Below are positions 35,881 to 46,739 of a stretch of DNA of 64,000 bases, one piece after another (position 1 is the stretch's first letter; each line of letters starts with the position of its first letter). A program made the position numbers and the translations under genes. Under the pieces are notes generated by a model that saw nothing but the letters and a program-made list of their open reading frames with translations, was not told where the DNA came from and searched no databases. Source of the stretch: Sindora glabra (Eukaryota > Streptophyta > Magnoliopsida > Fabales > Fabaceae); assembly GCA_020226215.1 (NCBI GenBank), contig CM035227.1, positions 23,749,866-23,813,865 of the forward strand, written 5' to 3'.

Positions 35881-36770
35881 GGCAAAAGTACTAATTTATT
35901 GTATTTTTAGAAATTATTTTTCGTTTTACCATTCTTTCAAAATATTTTACCAAAATACGCATAGCGGCAGAGAGACACCAAACTGAATGGCGCCTCTAAG
36001 GACGGTCGAGGGACGCCAGATGAAATGGCGCCGTTAGTGTTTAAGGGAAGGGACGCCAGGTGATCTGGCGCCTTTAGCTTAATTAGTCGGTGGCCATGTC
36101 TACTGTGGATCCAAAAGATTTAGATTTTGGTATTGTACATGGTCAGCATCCCCATCTACGTTGGTAATTGTGCTACGTGTTTTGACCTCAATATTTGGTG
36201 GACTCAACTCATAACGTATTGAATAAACATAGCATTTAATGTCATTTATAAGGATGATGGTTATTCATCCTTTAAATATTATAATTAACATTATTAATTT
36301 TTTTATATTTATTATAACTATTTAATCCTTTCTTCACTAATAATATTAAAATAAATAATGAGAAAAAAATTAATTAAAAAATAATTATATATTTCATATT
36401 ATGAAGATAAAATTTATTAATTTATTTTAATATTTTTTATTTATTTGAACATGGTAAATAAATAAAAAAATAGATAATTATAACAATTGAGAAAATAAAA
36501 TATTAATAATGTTAGTTATTAAATTTGGAAAATGTCATTGTCATTATCATTACTTTTATAAAAAAATTAAATATTCTAATTATTTTAAAGTTTATTATTT
36601 TCTATTATTTATATATTAACTTAAAATTTGGGAGATGTCTCTCGACTACCCTCAGAGGTGCCATTCGGTTTGGTGTCTTTCCGCCGCTGTGCGTATTTTG
36701 GTAAAATATTTCAAAAGAACGGTAAAACGGAAAATAGTTTCTAAAAAAATAATAAATCGGTACTTCTACC
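35881..36770. mobile_element. Nested non-autonomous Mutator-like element of the same family
   Basis: The left end (GGCAAAAGTACTAATTTATT) and right end (reverse complement GGTAGAAGTACCGATTTATT) form TIRs of roughly 125 bp. They share TTTTACCAAAATACGCA, ACACCAAAC.GAATGG and further segments. CAATGAGA (35873-35880) and CAACGAGA (36771-36778) flank it, a TSD with one transition. The TIRs are clearly related to those of the surrounding element. The centre contains about 140 bp of GC-richer sequence (36100-36240; TVDPKDLDFGIVHGQHPHLRW in one frame) that may be captured DNA; I cannot identify it. Confidence 0.8.
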
Positions 36771-37143
36771 CAACGAGATGTGGAACATGAAATAATCCTT
36801 ATCATTAGAAAAAAATAAACACACATTGTTGTAAAAAATTTGTAATTAATTTATGTTTGTTAATAATTTATAATAATTAAAGTTATGAAAATAAAATACC
36901 AGAGGAGAGAATAAAATTTTAGTTAGAACGATGTTATTAGAAAAAATTGCATATATTTGATGCATTATATGAGAATTGAATTGATTGTGTATTGTGAGAA
37001 GAATTGGTAATTAAAATCGATATAAGTACCTACGCAAGAAGATAAAAATGTCGTAATAATCAAAACCATCCTAAATGTTGATGTTTGGCAATAAAGTAGT
37101 AAGATAGATGTACATAAATATACAATAAATATAAAAAAGAAAG

Positions 37144-39607
37144 CTAATGTCTACGTAAGTGATGTCCAGTTCCACATCTAGGATTGGTAATGTGGCGACT
37201 AAATCTACTAACCCTCTGCGCAGGTCCAGGAGTCACATCTCCGGCGTCTGTGGCTCTTCTACCTCTAGCTCCCGCTCTGCCTCTGTCTCTGGCTCCCACT
37301 CTGCCTCTACCTTTGCCTCTATTTGTAAGTACTGAATCATCTGTCATCATGCCACCAAGTGCTGATCCCTGATCCTGAGTATGTGGATCAAATGCAGGAC
37401 GATATGACTGTGATGGACCAGCTTCACTGGAAGGGAAGACATGGAATGAAGATGAAACTCCTGGTATATGTGAAAATGCCTGAAATGAGGATGGAACACC
37501 AGAAATAAACTGGTACATCTGGGATGATGTCGGACCATATAGTGCAACCGGGAACATGGTGGAGGATGAAGGATCATCAGATGCAGTAGGGTACATATGA
37601 GATGAGGCAGTCATATCTGACATCATTATCATGGTATCATGGACAGTCGATGATGGAGTTTGTTGCACTGTCGAAGTGGACGGAACATCAGCCTGCGATG
37701 TAGGTTGTGGAGCAGTGCGATGACATCGACGAGTACGAGGCTGATTATGGTCACCCTCCGCAGGGTCTGGGATATGATAGGCATGAGGAGCTGGCTCCAC
37801 ATGTGAGTCAATAATCACATGATCAACTTCCTGAATGGCATGAAGGATGGAGTCCGTCGCTGATCTAAGCGCATCGAAGGTGAACCTAGACTGCCCTTCA
37901 GGTGTAGTGAAGTTGTGTAGTGTGGACACCTCATCTATTTGTGTAAATTTTTGACATTAAAGTTAGTTACAATACTAATGCACAGGAAGAAAATCAAACA
38001 CAAATAACTAGCACGCAATATTACCACAAGCTCTAGTGCTCCCCCAACGGGTGTAATAAATCACCTAGTAATCCATCTGTACCATGCCATGTACTCGGTT
38101 CATGGGCCTAGGACTAGTTGTGTGGTCGACTCGACGATAGCACACAAGTCTCGCCGGATATCCCATAGTGCAATGTACGACTAATGCCGGATGTGCCACT
38201 CCTCATCATGTCGACCGAACAAATGAAGGCAATGGACCTCCGCCACCTGCTTTAGTGACTCAGGAATAGGCTAGAGAAGTCCAAACTGCCGCAAAACCCT
38301 ATCTGACTGTGCCACTCGACAATCTGAAAGTGTATGAGTGGCACCACTACTGTCCACATGTCACTCCCGTCAAAACAGTACTAAGGAAGTGATGCGGTGA
38401 CCACCTCAGTGTACGGGATCCAGGTGATCTGAAATTACACATTTATGTTATCATTTAAATTCGACAATGAAATGGACAAAGGAATGAAATAAAAATATAC
38501 ATTATCCCCTTCATACCTGGTCGAGACGAAAACGGTTCAGCGCATATCTATAATAGGGTAGGGTAGGTTGTGTGTCAGACTATCCTAGAACGTCTTTTGA
38601 TAGTGTCACCTACCAAGTACAATAACTAAGTTAAACAACTTAAAAGTTAACTTAATTACAAGTGTAAATTGAAAATTTTTCTAACCTGCGGGCTAGGGGG
38701 CCAATCCCTGCATTCCCCTCTGGTATGTCTGAAACAGTAATCGCGGGGGCGATAGTGGGAAATCTATCCCATGCCCAAATCAATAGTAGTAGGCAACACC
38801 CTCCTATCTCCCTGTAATCTGGAGCAGTGACCTTATAGTGCTCTTTATACAGATAGGCCAGGCAAGCAGATCCCCAACTATACGTCTCAGCCTCGTGGAA
38901 GTCTTCGAGTAAGGGTAAGTGCATGAGGTGGACATACGTGCCGGAGTGGTCGGAAAATAACGTCCCACCAATGAGACGTAAAATGTAGGCTCGGATGAAT
39001 CTTTGCATTGTCACCTCATCCGCATCATTTGGAAGATGAGTGAAATACCTCTCCAACCAACTCATCCTCAATCACCCCTCTCTGATGACATTCTCATCTA
39101 CTGGTAATTGTAATCCCAGGTACTCCTCTATCAGGGCTCCCTATCCCTACATAGTGGGGCCCGTCACTGCTCGACCGTCAATGGATAGGCCGAGCTGGAA
39201 AGCAACATTCTGCAATGTAATAATGGTCTCCCCTTGCGGCATGTGAAAAATGTGTCTCCGGCCTCCACTACTTTACAAAAACACTGATCAACTGATGATC
39301 AATCGGAACAAACTCGCACATCGCCAGACCGTAAAAGCCTGCCTCTTGTAACAAGGGAACAATCAACTTTGGCGGATGCTGGTGATGGTAGTGATGAGCC
39401 CGTCGAATCCTCAGCACACGGTCAGGCTGCAAAAAAAATGATTAATAATTATTGAGTTTAACAATACAGAAAAGTATAACTAACTTTAAGATCTAACTAT
39501 TTGCATACACGGCCTGCCCAAATCGAATGGGATATATGTGAGTCCTGAGCCGTCAGAAGTGAAGGATCCTGTGGTCCAGGATCAACGGGTCGGAAAGTGG
39601 ATGCCAT
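37144..39607 (-). pseudogene. Plant mobile domain (PMD) gene inside the Mutator-like element
   Basis: The reading starts at the ATG at 39607 (MASTFRPVDPGPQDPSLLTA), the usual PMD opening, with a plausible intron from about 39510 to 39431. Recognisable segments follow in order: PDRVLRIRRAHH, EAGFYGLAMCEF, WRPETHFSH, MPQGETIITLQNVAFQLGLS, DGRAVTG, then an intact stretch at 39071-38652 (MRMSWLERYFTHLPND...SDHSGTYVHLMHLPLLEDF). A middle part at 38440-38040 contains WIPYTEVVTASLPYC, and a 261-codon C-terminal exon at 37929-37144 is rich in Ser/Pro and ends in a GRGRVGARDRGRAGARG-type basic tail. Stops (for example a probable Trp-to-stop before WRPETH) and a frameshift make it a pseudogene. PMDs occur in host proteins MAIN/MAIL1 and in several plant TE types. 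Here the gene lies downstream of the transposase on the same strand. Confidence 0.85.
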
Positions 39608-39892
39608 CTGCCATTAACTGAATTGCATTAGGATGGAATTTAAACACACACTAATATAATATACGTGTGCAATTTAACTACAAAGATCCACACTAGAATT
39701 TATAGCACTTGGACGATTGAAGTAATTTGTTAATATTACAAGAAATATGGTCACATATATATTCATAATGGCATGTAATTTTACAACAATCAAACAAATC
39801 ACATCATCCGACCATTACACTTATGACATTGGTTAACATACTTCGTAACATATTTGCAAAAGTAAAAATTAAAATCAACGTGAAGAAGGGCC

Positions 39893-42647
39893 TTCATCTC
39901 CATGGAGAAGTGGGCAGTGCCTACGGTTATGACCTTCCATCTTACAAAGATCGCATTTTTGCCTAACACCACTCTCTTGAGGCCAATCCATCTCATTTCT
40001 GATCCGTTTCGATGTCGGTCATCCCTTTTCACGTAATTTTTCATAATTTGAAATTAGGACAGGAAATGGTGGTAGGTTATTCCATTACGACCACTTCCCG
40101 ATCGGCCATCACTCAGATTTGTAGCAATTAAGTACGGTGTCAAGTCTGTATACAGGATCGACATATGGTTCCCACAATATGTTGACTGAGGCACAAGCAG
40201 CAATAATATGAGTGCAAGGATACCTATATAGTTGGAATTGTCCACATTCACATTGCCCTTTGTCTAATAACACTTGGACGACCTTTCACATGATCCCCTG
40301 GCCATATCAGGGCCCTCCACCACTTCAAACCTAGTCCCTTGTCTATTATACGCACGAACGTGGTAAGAAGAAGCACGTGACTGGATAGTCGCAAGCTCCT
40401 ATCTAAATCTGCTTGTGTATATGTGACCTTGTTGTAGTTCAGCATGTGCTTCCTTTGCCCTTTCCACAAAGTACTTGACACATCTATAGTATATTTGTTG
40501 AACAAGGCCTGTGATTGGTAGCTTCCTTAATCCTTTGAAGAGGCCATCAGTGCATTCTACAATATTAGTCGTCATATGACCATATCTTCTTCCTTCATCA
40601 TAAACAAGCGTCCACTTCTCCATCGGAATAGCAGTTAACTTCTTTTGGATCTCCTCATTGACTTTGCTTAGGTCGTCCAATCTCTCCATGACCTTTTCTC
40701 GATTTAGCTCATATGCTGAACACAAAGAGACAAATAGTTTAATTGGGTTGAACTACCGATAGATAAATTTATAGATGAAAAGTTTAACCAAAAAGTTATG
40801 CTGTAAGGTGTACCAATCTTAAGGACAGCTTTCTTGACATTGTCATCCCTACATTTCTTGCGAACGTTGCTGGCAATATGTCTGATACAGTACCGATGAA
40901 AAGCATGAGGAGGCTGCCATCCTAAACTTTTGCTGGCTACAGCATCTTTTATAGCTTGGTATCGATATGATATCAGACATATTCCTTGTTGGTTCGTAAC
41001 ATTTACCTGTAATAATGCCAAGAGCCAACTCCAATTTTCATAGTTCTCCTTTTCAATAATGGCGAAGATAAGAGGTACGGGACATTTGTTACCGTTCTGG
41101 GTTGCAGCAATCAGTAGCACACCTCTGTACTTGCCATACAGAAACATTCTATCAACTTGTATGAATTGCTTGCAGTAGGGAAATGCAGCAATACATGGTT
41201 TGAAAGCCTAGAAAACTCGATTGAAAACATGTTTTTGTGTATCAACACGGTTGTAAACTGTGATGAATTCTTCTAACTCCAACTTGAACAGAGCTTGGTC
41301 ACAATAACTTAAAATGTCCAACCATTTGGGGAGCACTTCATATAATTTATCCCAATCTTCATACACCTTGACAATTGCCTTCTGTTTTGCCTTTCATGCT
41401 TTCCTGTACGAAATCTTATACCCATACATGTCTTCCACCCTTTCTTGTATAAGCGAGATTGGAACATCTTGCTTCACTTTAATCATCTCCAGTATCAAGG
41501 AACTGATATACTCAGAGTTCATAGACTTGTGATCTTGTGTTAAACTGGCATTAACACATGTGTGAGGCCCTGAAAATCTAGTTATTGTCCAAGTGTTAGA
41601 ATTCTTCAAATTGGTCGCTCTGAAGCGGAATTTGCATTCATCCCCATAATTATCACACTTCACACTCAATCTTCTAGTGTCTGATTCTTCCACGTAATAA
41701 CTATGGTGCCTTCTGATGTGGTAATGCTTGGTTGCAGCAATTAATGCCTCCTTGCAAATAAACTCTTGTCCAATCTGTAAGTCTTCCACGTCGTAATCAT
41801 AGCTTGGTTTCATTATTTTTGAAAATTCATTAGCATTCCTTACAGCATCCCAATCAATGTAAGAGAAGACAGCAGCTTAAGGGACACTATATGATGTCTG
41901 TGCAGCATTGTCACTCCTCACACACCGAGTTGCAACATTATCTCCATGTGTAGTTGCACGTTCTTTATCATCAGTGTCACGATCATCACCGCTACTGCAA
42001 GACACCTCATCATCTTCAAAACTAGACTCAAGGTGGGCATCCATGAATATAAGATCAGTGGATTCCTCCTTTACGACCGGTAAGGCACTTGTTGAACCCA
42101 TCATGGTATGTGATACATTTCTAGGGAAAACACCTACAACGGATGAGTCTAATGCAGGAGTATAACTATCAGAAATGTGGAACTCAATTCCACCCGTGTA
42201 TGGAGGGCCTTCCCGCACCATCGAACAATTAGTACTAACATGAGCCGTTGGATTTACGGGTGGTCTAGTTATTGGTAGTCTTTCTTGTGAATCAAGGTTG
42301 GCAGCGTGCAGTTCGGATGTGATCACCTCCACGTACAATTCCATTGCTGTCATCGTCGGATGTTGTTCGTAACTTGCTATGGCACATGCTAAGTCTTCAT
42401 CGTCGTCCAATTCGTATGCCATATATTGAGCCTTTGTTTGATGCTGTGGAAACCTATAAATAATTTTCCCCACAGCTTGATCTTGGTAAAGCTTCAGTCG
42501 GGCATGAATTCTCTTTCGCAAAACATCCATAATGCTGTATCCTCTCAATTTCAATGCCTTTGGGGGAGGTCCATCATACATTACCCCTATTAATCCCTCA
42601 ATGATTGTACCATTTGAATATATAAAAGTAATTAAACTTTTCTTCAT
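39893..42647 (-). pseudogene. MuDR-type Mutator-like transposase, inactivated
   Basis: The domain order is complete. A PB1-like N-terminal domain begins at 42647 (MKKSLITFIYSNGTIIEGLI). The plant MuDR DNA-binding domain lies at 41813-41394 (YDYDVEDLQIGQEFICKEAL...). The transposase core covers 41190-40814 (QVDRMFLYGKYRGVLLIAAT...). An intron at 40813-40716 precedes the A-Y-E-L-N-R-E-K region. The SWIM zinc finger (CECGQFQLYRYPCTH) is at about 40250, and a C-terminal CCHC knuckle (CDLCKMEGHNRRHCP) ends at about 39893. In-frame stops are TAA 41877-41879, TGA 41394-41396 (expected Trp), TAG 41208-41210 (expected Trp) and TAG 40399-40401. The SWIM finger is reached only after a frameshift, and further stops follow. 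The second catalytic Asp is Tyr (codon 40967-40969). It therefore makes no active transposase. Confidence 0.93.
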
Positions 42648-45600
42648 CTTGTTACTTTTAACTGCAAAACATTCACTGTACCCTCACAACTGACACATAT
42701 TATCAAATATAATTTTTGTACTTATAAACAAATGAACTAGTATTTAATATTACAAATAAAAATGAACGAAATATATTACTATTTTTGTAAGGTATTTATT
42801 TAATAGTACGTAATAATTTATCCACATAGGCCAAACCCATTCCGACCTTTACAGGCCGACATTTTTTTCCAACTAATTTTTAAGCTATTTTTACACTCAT
42901 TCGTAGTTTTTCATGCTTCATAAATTTTTAATGTTCATTTGCAAGTGTGATTTAAATAATTTAATTCTAATTCTTCTATTTTTGCATAAATTCTGATGTA
43001 ATATAAATAAATTATTATAAAAAATTAAATTTATATTTGAAACAATAATTTCAATTTTCACTTACTTGCACACAATTGAAAAAAGGCTTAATTTTTAAAT
43101 AGTATTGCATAACAATTTTTCATATATAACAAACATATCATATAATAGGATAATTTTTTCCACCCGAGTAAATGTTATTTCTTTTTAAAACATATTTAAA
43201 TTATTTGGTTATATAATCTTATCTATATTTTAATTCATATTTTTCAATTGTCATTTTTTTTTGTTTATTCAGCACAAAAGTCAACTTATTAAATTGATTA
43301 ACTTTTTTAATACACTACATTTTATATTTTCACGATAATTTTCTCCGTTCACACCTATTACTAAATAACAACCAAAATTATTTACACATTATTGTTTGTA
43401 GATTTTTATAGTTACAATCATGAATTCTTTTTAACATACACTGACTTCGTCTAATATTTATATTACAGTACCTCCATATATATTTTAATACTTTCTGAAT
43501 AGACCTATGTATAGTATAATTTTTTTGAGTATGTTTATTACTCTTGCATTTATAATATCTACTATTTAAATAGAAAAATATTCATATTTTCAATAACAAT
43601 ATCCTATTTTTTAAAGTTTCTTGTTACATCCACATATCCTAAATTTTTTTTTATTACCTCTCTTATGATATATTAAAATTTCACATGAAAAAATACTCTA
43701 AATATAACTTTCACCTAGGTCCTAAAACCTATTTTAGGACACCTTTTTTTATCTCGTTTGTTCTTCTTTTAATAGTACAATCTATCACAGTACATATAAA
43801 TTTCAATTTCACATCATAAACTATAATAATTAATATAAAATAAAAAAACTCATATCATTTATATCATAATATTCTAAACAAATTTCTCTACTACTATAAA
43901 AGATATTTTCATAATGACTCATAAAAATTATAATATAAGCATAAAATATTTAAAAATACTAACCGGTAAGTATTAGGAAAAGCAAACAGAAAAAAGCCTC
44001 TGCATGAAAGAAAAAATTATTAAATTTTTTAATAACTTTAATCTCTAAGTAAAAATTATTAGATATTATTGTATCATTAAAAAAATTATGCAAAAATCAC
44101 GCTAAATTAAATATATTTTGCAAGACAATATATAAAAGGAATAAAAATAATAACATAGATAAAATTTTATTGATGTATATTTAATTTTAAATATAGTGTT
44201 TTAATTTTTGTATCAAGAAAATATTAATAAATTTTAAAAGAGAATTAATTTTTATTCTTCAATACTTTTATTAAAATTAGAATATATAATTAATTATTTC
44301 AATTAACGCTCCCCATAACATTAATTTTTTTAAATTATTTTAAGATAAAAATCAAATATGTTACATTATGTGAATATAATGTAATTATCCTATTATTTAA
44401 ATCATAAATAATATAAGTCAATATAAAAAAATATAGCAAAATAAATTAAAAAAGGAGAAATGCTATGTGGAAGATAAAGTAATAAGTGTTAAAAATTAAA
44501 TATATAATCAATTAATTTTATTAAATAATATATTTGATTATTAAAAATAATTTTATGTAAAAAAATAAATTGTATTATATTTATATCATTCAACACATTG
44601 CATTGGAACTTTTAATAGAATGATTAAAAAAAGAAAGCAGAAAAAATTAAACAAAGTAGATGAAATGAAGAAAAAATAATGTACGAACTGTAAGTCCTTG
44701 GAAAAGTCTTAGTTGGTGTATTTTAAATTTAAAACATAATATTTAAAAATTATTATCAACAAAAATTTGAAAAAACTTATATAAACAAAATTTAATTTAA
44801 TTACTAAGTATTTTTTTTAAAAATATAATATGAAATTAATTATTTTTATTAATAAAATGTATATTAAAACTTTAATTTATTTAAAATATTATAATAAACT
44901 AAAAAAATATAACTTATTATATTTATGATAATTAATGATGATCATGTTTTAAATCATAAATAATACGAGTAGATATAAAAAGAATATAATAAAGTAAATA
45001 AGAAATAAACAATATGTACGGTATAAAGTAATAAAAAATTAGTTACATAATAAATTAATTAATTAAATGAATTATATAATTTATATAGAATACATTTATA
45101 ATAAAAAAATTGATATATCTTACTACTAAAAAATATTGGTGTATATGATTTAAATACCATGAGTTAACAAAAACGAATAACAAAAATGTACAATAAAAAA
45201 GATAAAATAAATAGAAATAATACATAAAATATCAAGTCTTCACAAAATTTTCTCAATTGATATTTACTTATTTTGACATATATCACTCTAAAATTAATAT
45301 AAAAATATTGATCAATAGGATAATATATTCTCGTAATAATCAACATATAATAAAAATAATCTTATTTTTATCATATCCTATATCCTAAAAAATTTTATAT
45401 TTTAAAAATATCTAAACATAATGTTTACCTAAATTGTAAATTGTATTTTAACACAGTTTTCTTTATCCCCTTTGTTCTTCTTTTAAAATCACAAACTATC
45501 ATAGATCATATAAATTTGTACAAATTTTTCCTAAATCCTAGATCATAATTTCACATCATAAATCATAATAATCAACATAAAATAAAATTTTTTCTCCCAC

Positions 45601-45862
45601 TATAAAATATATTCTTATAATAACTAATAAAAATTATAATATAAATACAGAAATTATAAAAATACTAACAAGTAAAAATCATAAACTATCACAGATTATA
45701 TAAATTTTTACTAATTTTTTCTAAATCTTAGATCATAATTTCATATCATAAATCATAATAATCAATATAGAATAAAAATTTTCCTACCACTATAAAATAT
45801 ATTCTCATAATAATTAATAAAAATTATAATATAAATACAAAAATTATAAAAATACTAACCTA
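42648..45862. other. AT-rich right interior of the large element
   Basis: There is no coding sequence. Three copies of a segment of about 190-240 bp (ACTATCACAG.., CATCATAAA.CATAATAAT.., CACTATAAAATATATTCT.., TTATAATATAAATAC..AATACTAAC) occur at about 43740-43978, 45455-45673 and 45674-45862. The last two are adjacent and quite similar. Confidence 0.65.
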
Positions 45863-46446
45863 GGAAGAGCAAGGAAAGAAGACCAGATTTGCTCCAAAGA
45901 AGAAAATATTGCCGGATGAAATGCACAGAAGTAAGAAAGGATAAAAATTTGTGAGTAAAAAATGAAAAATGATGCGAACAGCAATAGATGCAAATGGCTG
46001 CGAAGAAAGAAGGGAAGAGGGGTTGCGAAGAGGTAGCGTTGTGGGGGTTGTGGCTGTGCTGCGAAGAAGCGAAGAAGGGTTGCGAAGAGGTAGGGTTGTG
46101 GGGGTTGTGGCTGCGCTGCGAAGAGGAAGGGGGGTTGTGTATTTATAGGGGAGGAAACGCCATTTCATTTGACGCCTCCCAGAAAATTAAAAGCACTATG
46201 GCGCTAATTTGAATGACGCCTCTAAGGTTTAATGGCCCCAAAAGGAATGGCGCCTTTAACCTTGAAACGTCATTCAATCTGGCGCCCTCCAAGGTGTCCC
46301 TGCTCCAAATGCGTCAAACAGTGTGGCGTTTCCATGTGTTATCTACGTCATTCAAAATGGCGCCCTACGTATATTAATAATTTGTTTTAAAATTACGGTA
46401 AAACGAAAAAAAATTTATAAAATAACCGTATATCGATATTTTTGCC
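45863..46446. repeat. Right CG-rich subterminal region and TIR of the large element
   Basis: It begins with a G-rich stretch holding two copies of a unit of about 57 bp (GGGTTGCGAAGAGGTAGSGT type, from 46019 and 46076). Between 46150 and 46370 is an array of CG-rich motifs (AAACGCCATTTCATTTGACG, ATGGCGCTAATTTGAATGAC, ATGGCGCCTTTAACC, TCTGGCGCCCTCC, ATGGCGCCCTACG). The TIR ends GGTAAAACG...TTTTTGCC at 46446. The alternating palindromes resemble those at the left end. Confidence 0.85.
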
Positions 46447-46455
46447 GAGATCGGA
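46447..46455. repeat. 9-bp target-site duplication, right copy
   Basis: GAGATCGGA is identical to 34979-34987. Confidence 0.95.
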
Positions 46456-46665
46456 AGGGAGGTCAGATGGAGTGAGCTTGCTGGTTTTTGGGATTGAAGG
46501 TTCCATCATTGATCTGGGTCTTAGACTTCTAGAAGACTGTACAGTGTTCCGTGGAACGGAGTAGAATATTGCTGGACTGTAATTGAACTCAAAGTCTGCG
46601 GAATAAATTCTGTAATAAAAGGGATGTAAAGTGAAAAAGGAAAATGGGTGGGGTTTGCATTAAAA
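46456..46665 (-). promoter_or_regulatory. Displaced leader/promoter region of the galactosyltransferase gene
   Basis: Before the insertion this sequence was directly upstream of the galactosyltransferase start codon. It is of mixed composition, unlike the AT-rich DNA beyond. On the minus strand it is open without stops for about 70 codons, including ATGATGGAACC at 46509. That frame crosses the TSD and would overlap the main ATG out of frame, so it would be an upstream ORF if transcribed. Promoter elements cannot be pinned down. Confidence 0.55.
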
Positions 46666-46739
46666 TAGAATATTGCGGATCAAAATTTTATGACCTGATA
46701 ATTTACTAATGTTTTGGATATCCAATGTAACTTAAATTA

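Larger units (their letters stand above)
34988..46446 (-). mobile_element. Large Mutator-like element carrying a plant mobile domain gene
   Basis: The 11,459-bp element is bounded by imperfect TIRs of about 50 bp: left GGCATAATTATCAATTTACT, right (reverse complement) GGCAAAAATATCGATATACG, both running on to a CTGTTTTGCCG/TCGTTTTACCG segment. Perfect 9-bp TSDs (GAGATCGGA) flank it. Subterminal regions on both sides are unusually CG-rich and hold arrays of ATGGCGCC-type palindromes. Inside, on the minus strand, lie a decayed MuDR-type transposase (39893-42647) and a decayed plant-mobile-domain gene (37144-39607). A smaller related element (35881-36770) is nested near the left end. AT-rich non-coding DNA with internal duplications fills 42.65-45.86 kb. 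The element is immobile by itself: its transposase has stops, a frameshift and a lost catalytic Asp. It lies in the leader/promoter region of the galactosyltransferase gene. Confidence 0.95.

Noticed and set aside
37184..37811. Other-frame open frames over the PMD C-terminal exon
   Set aside because: They are shadows of the Ser/Pro- and Arg/Gly-rich PMD exon on the minus strand.
45860..46212. Protein-coding frames in the G-rich right end of the large element
   Set aside because: They come from two tandem copies of a GCGAAGAGG-rich unit and CG-rich terminal motifs. There is no domain, and the position is the non-coding subterminal region.
46456..46509. Displaced flank as the first exon of the galactosyltransferase or of another gene
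   Set aside because: The open frame is not in the galactosyltransferase frame, which has a TGA just upstream, and no splice site joins it. I recorded it only as a possible upstream ORF.
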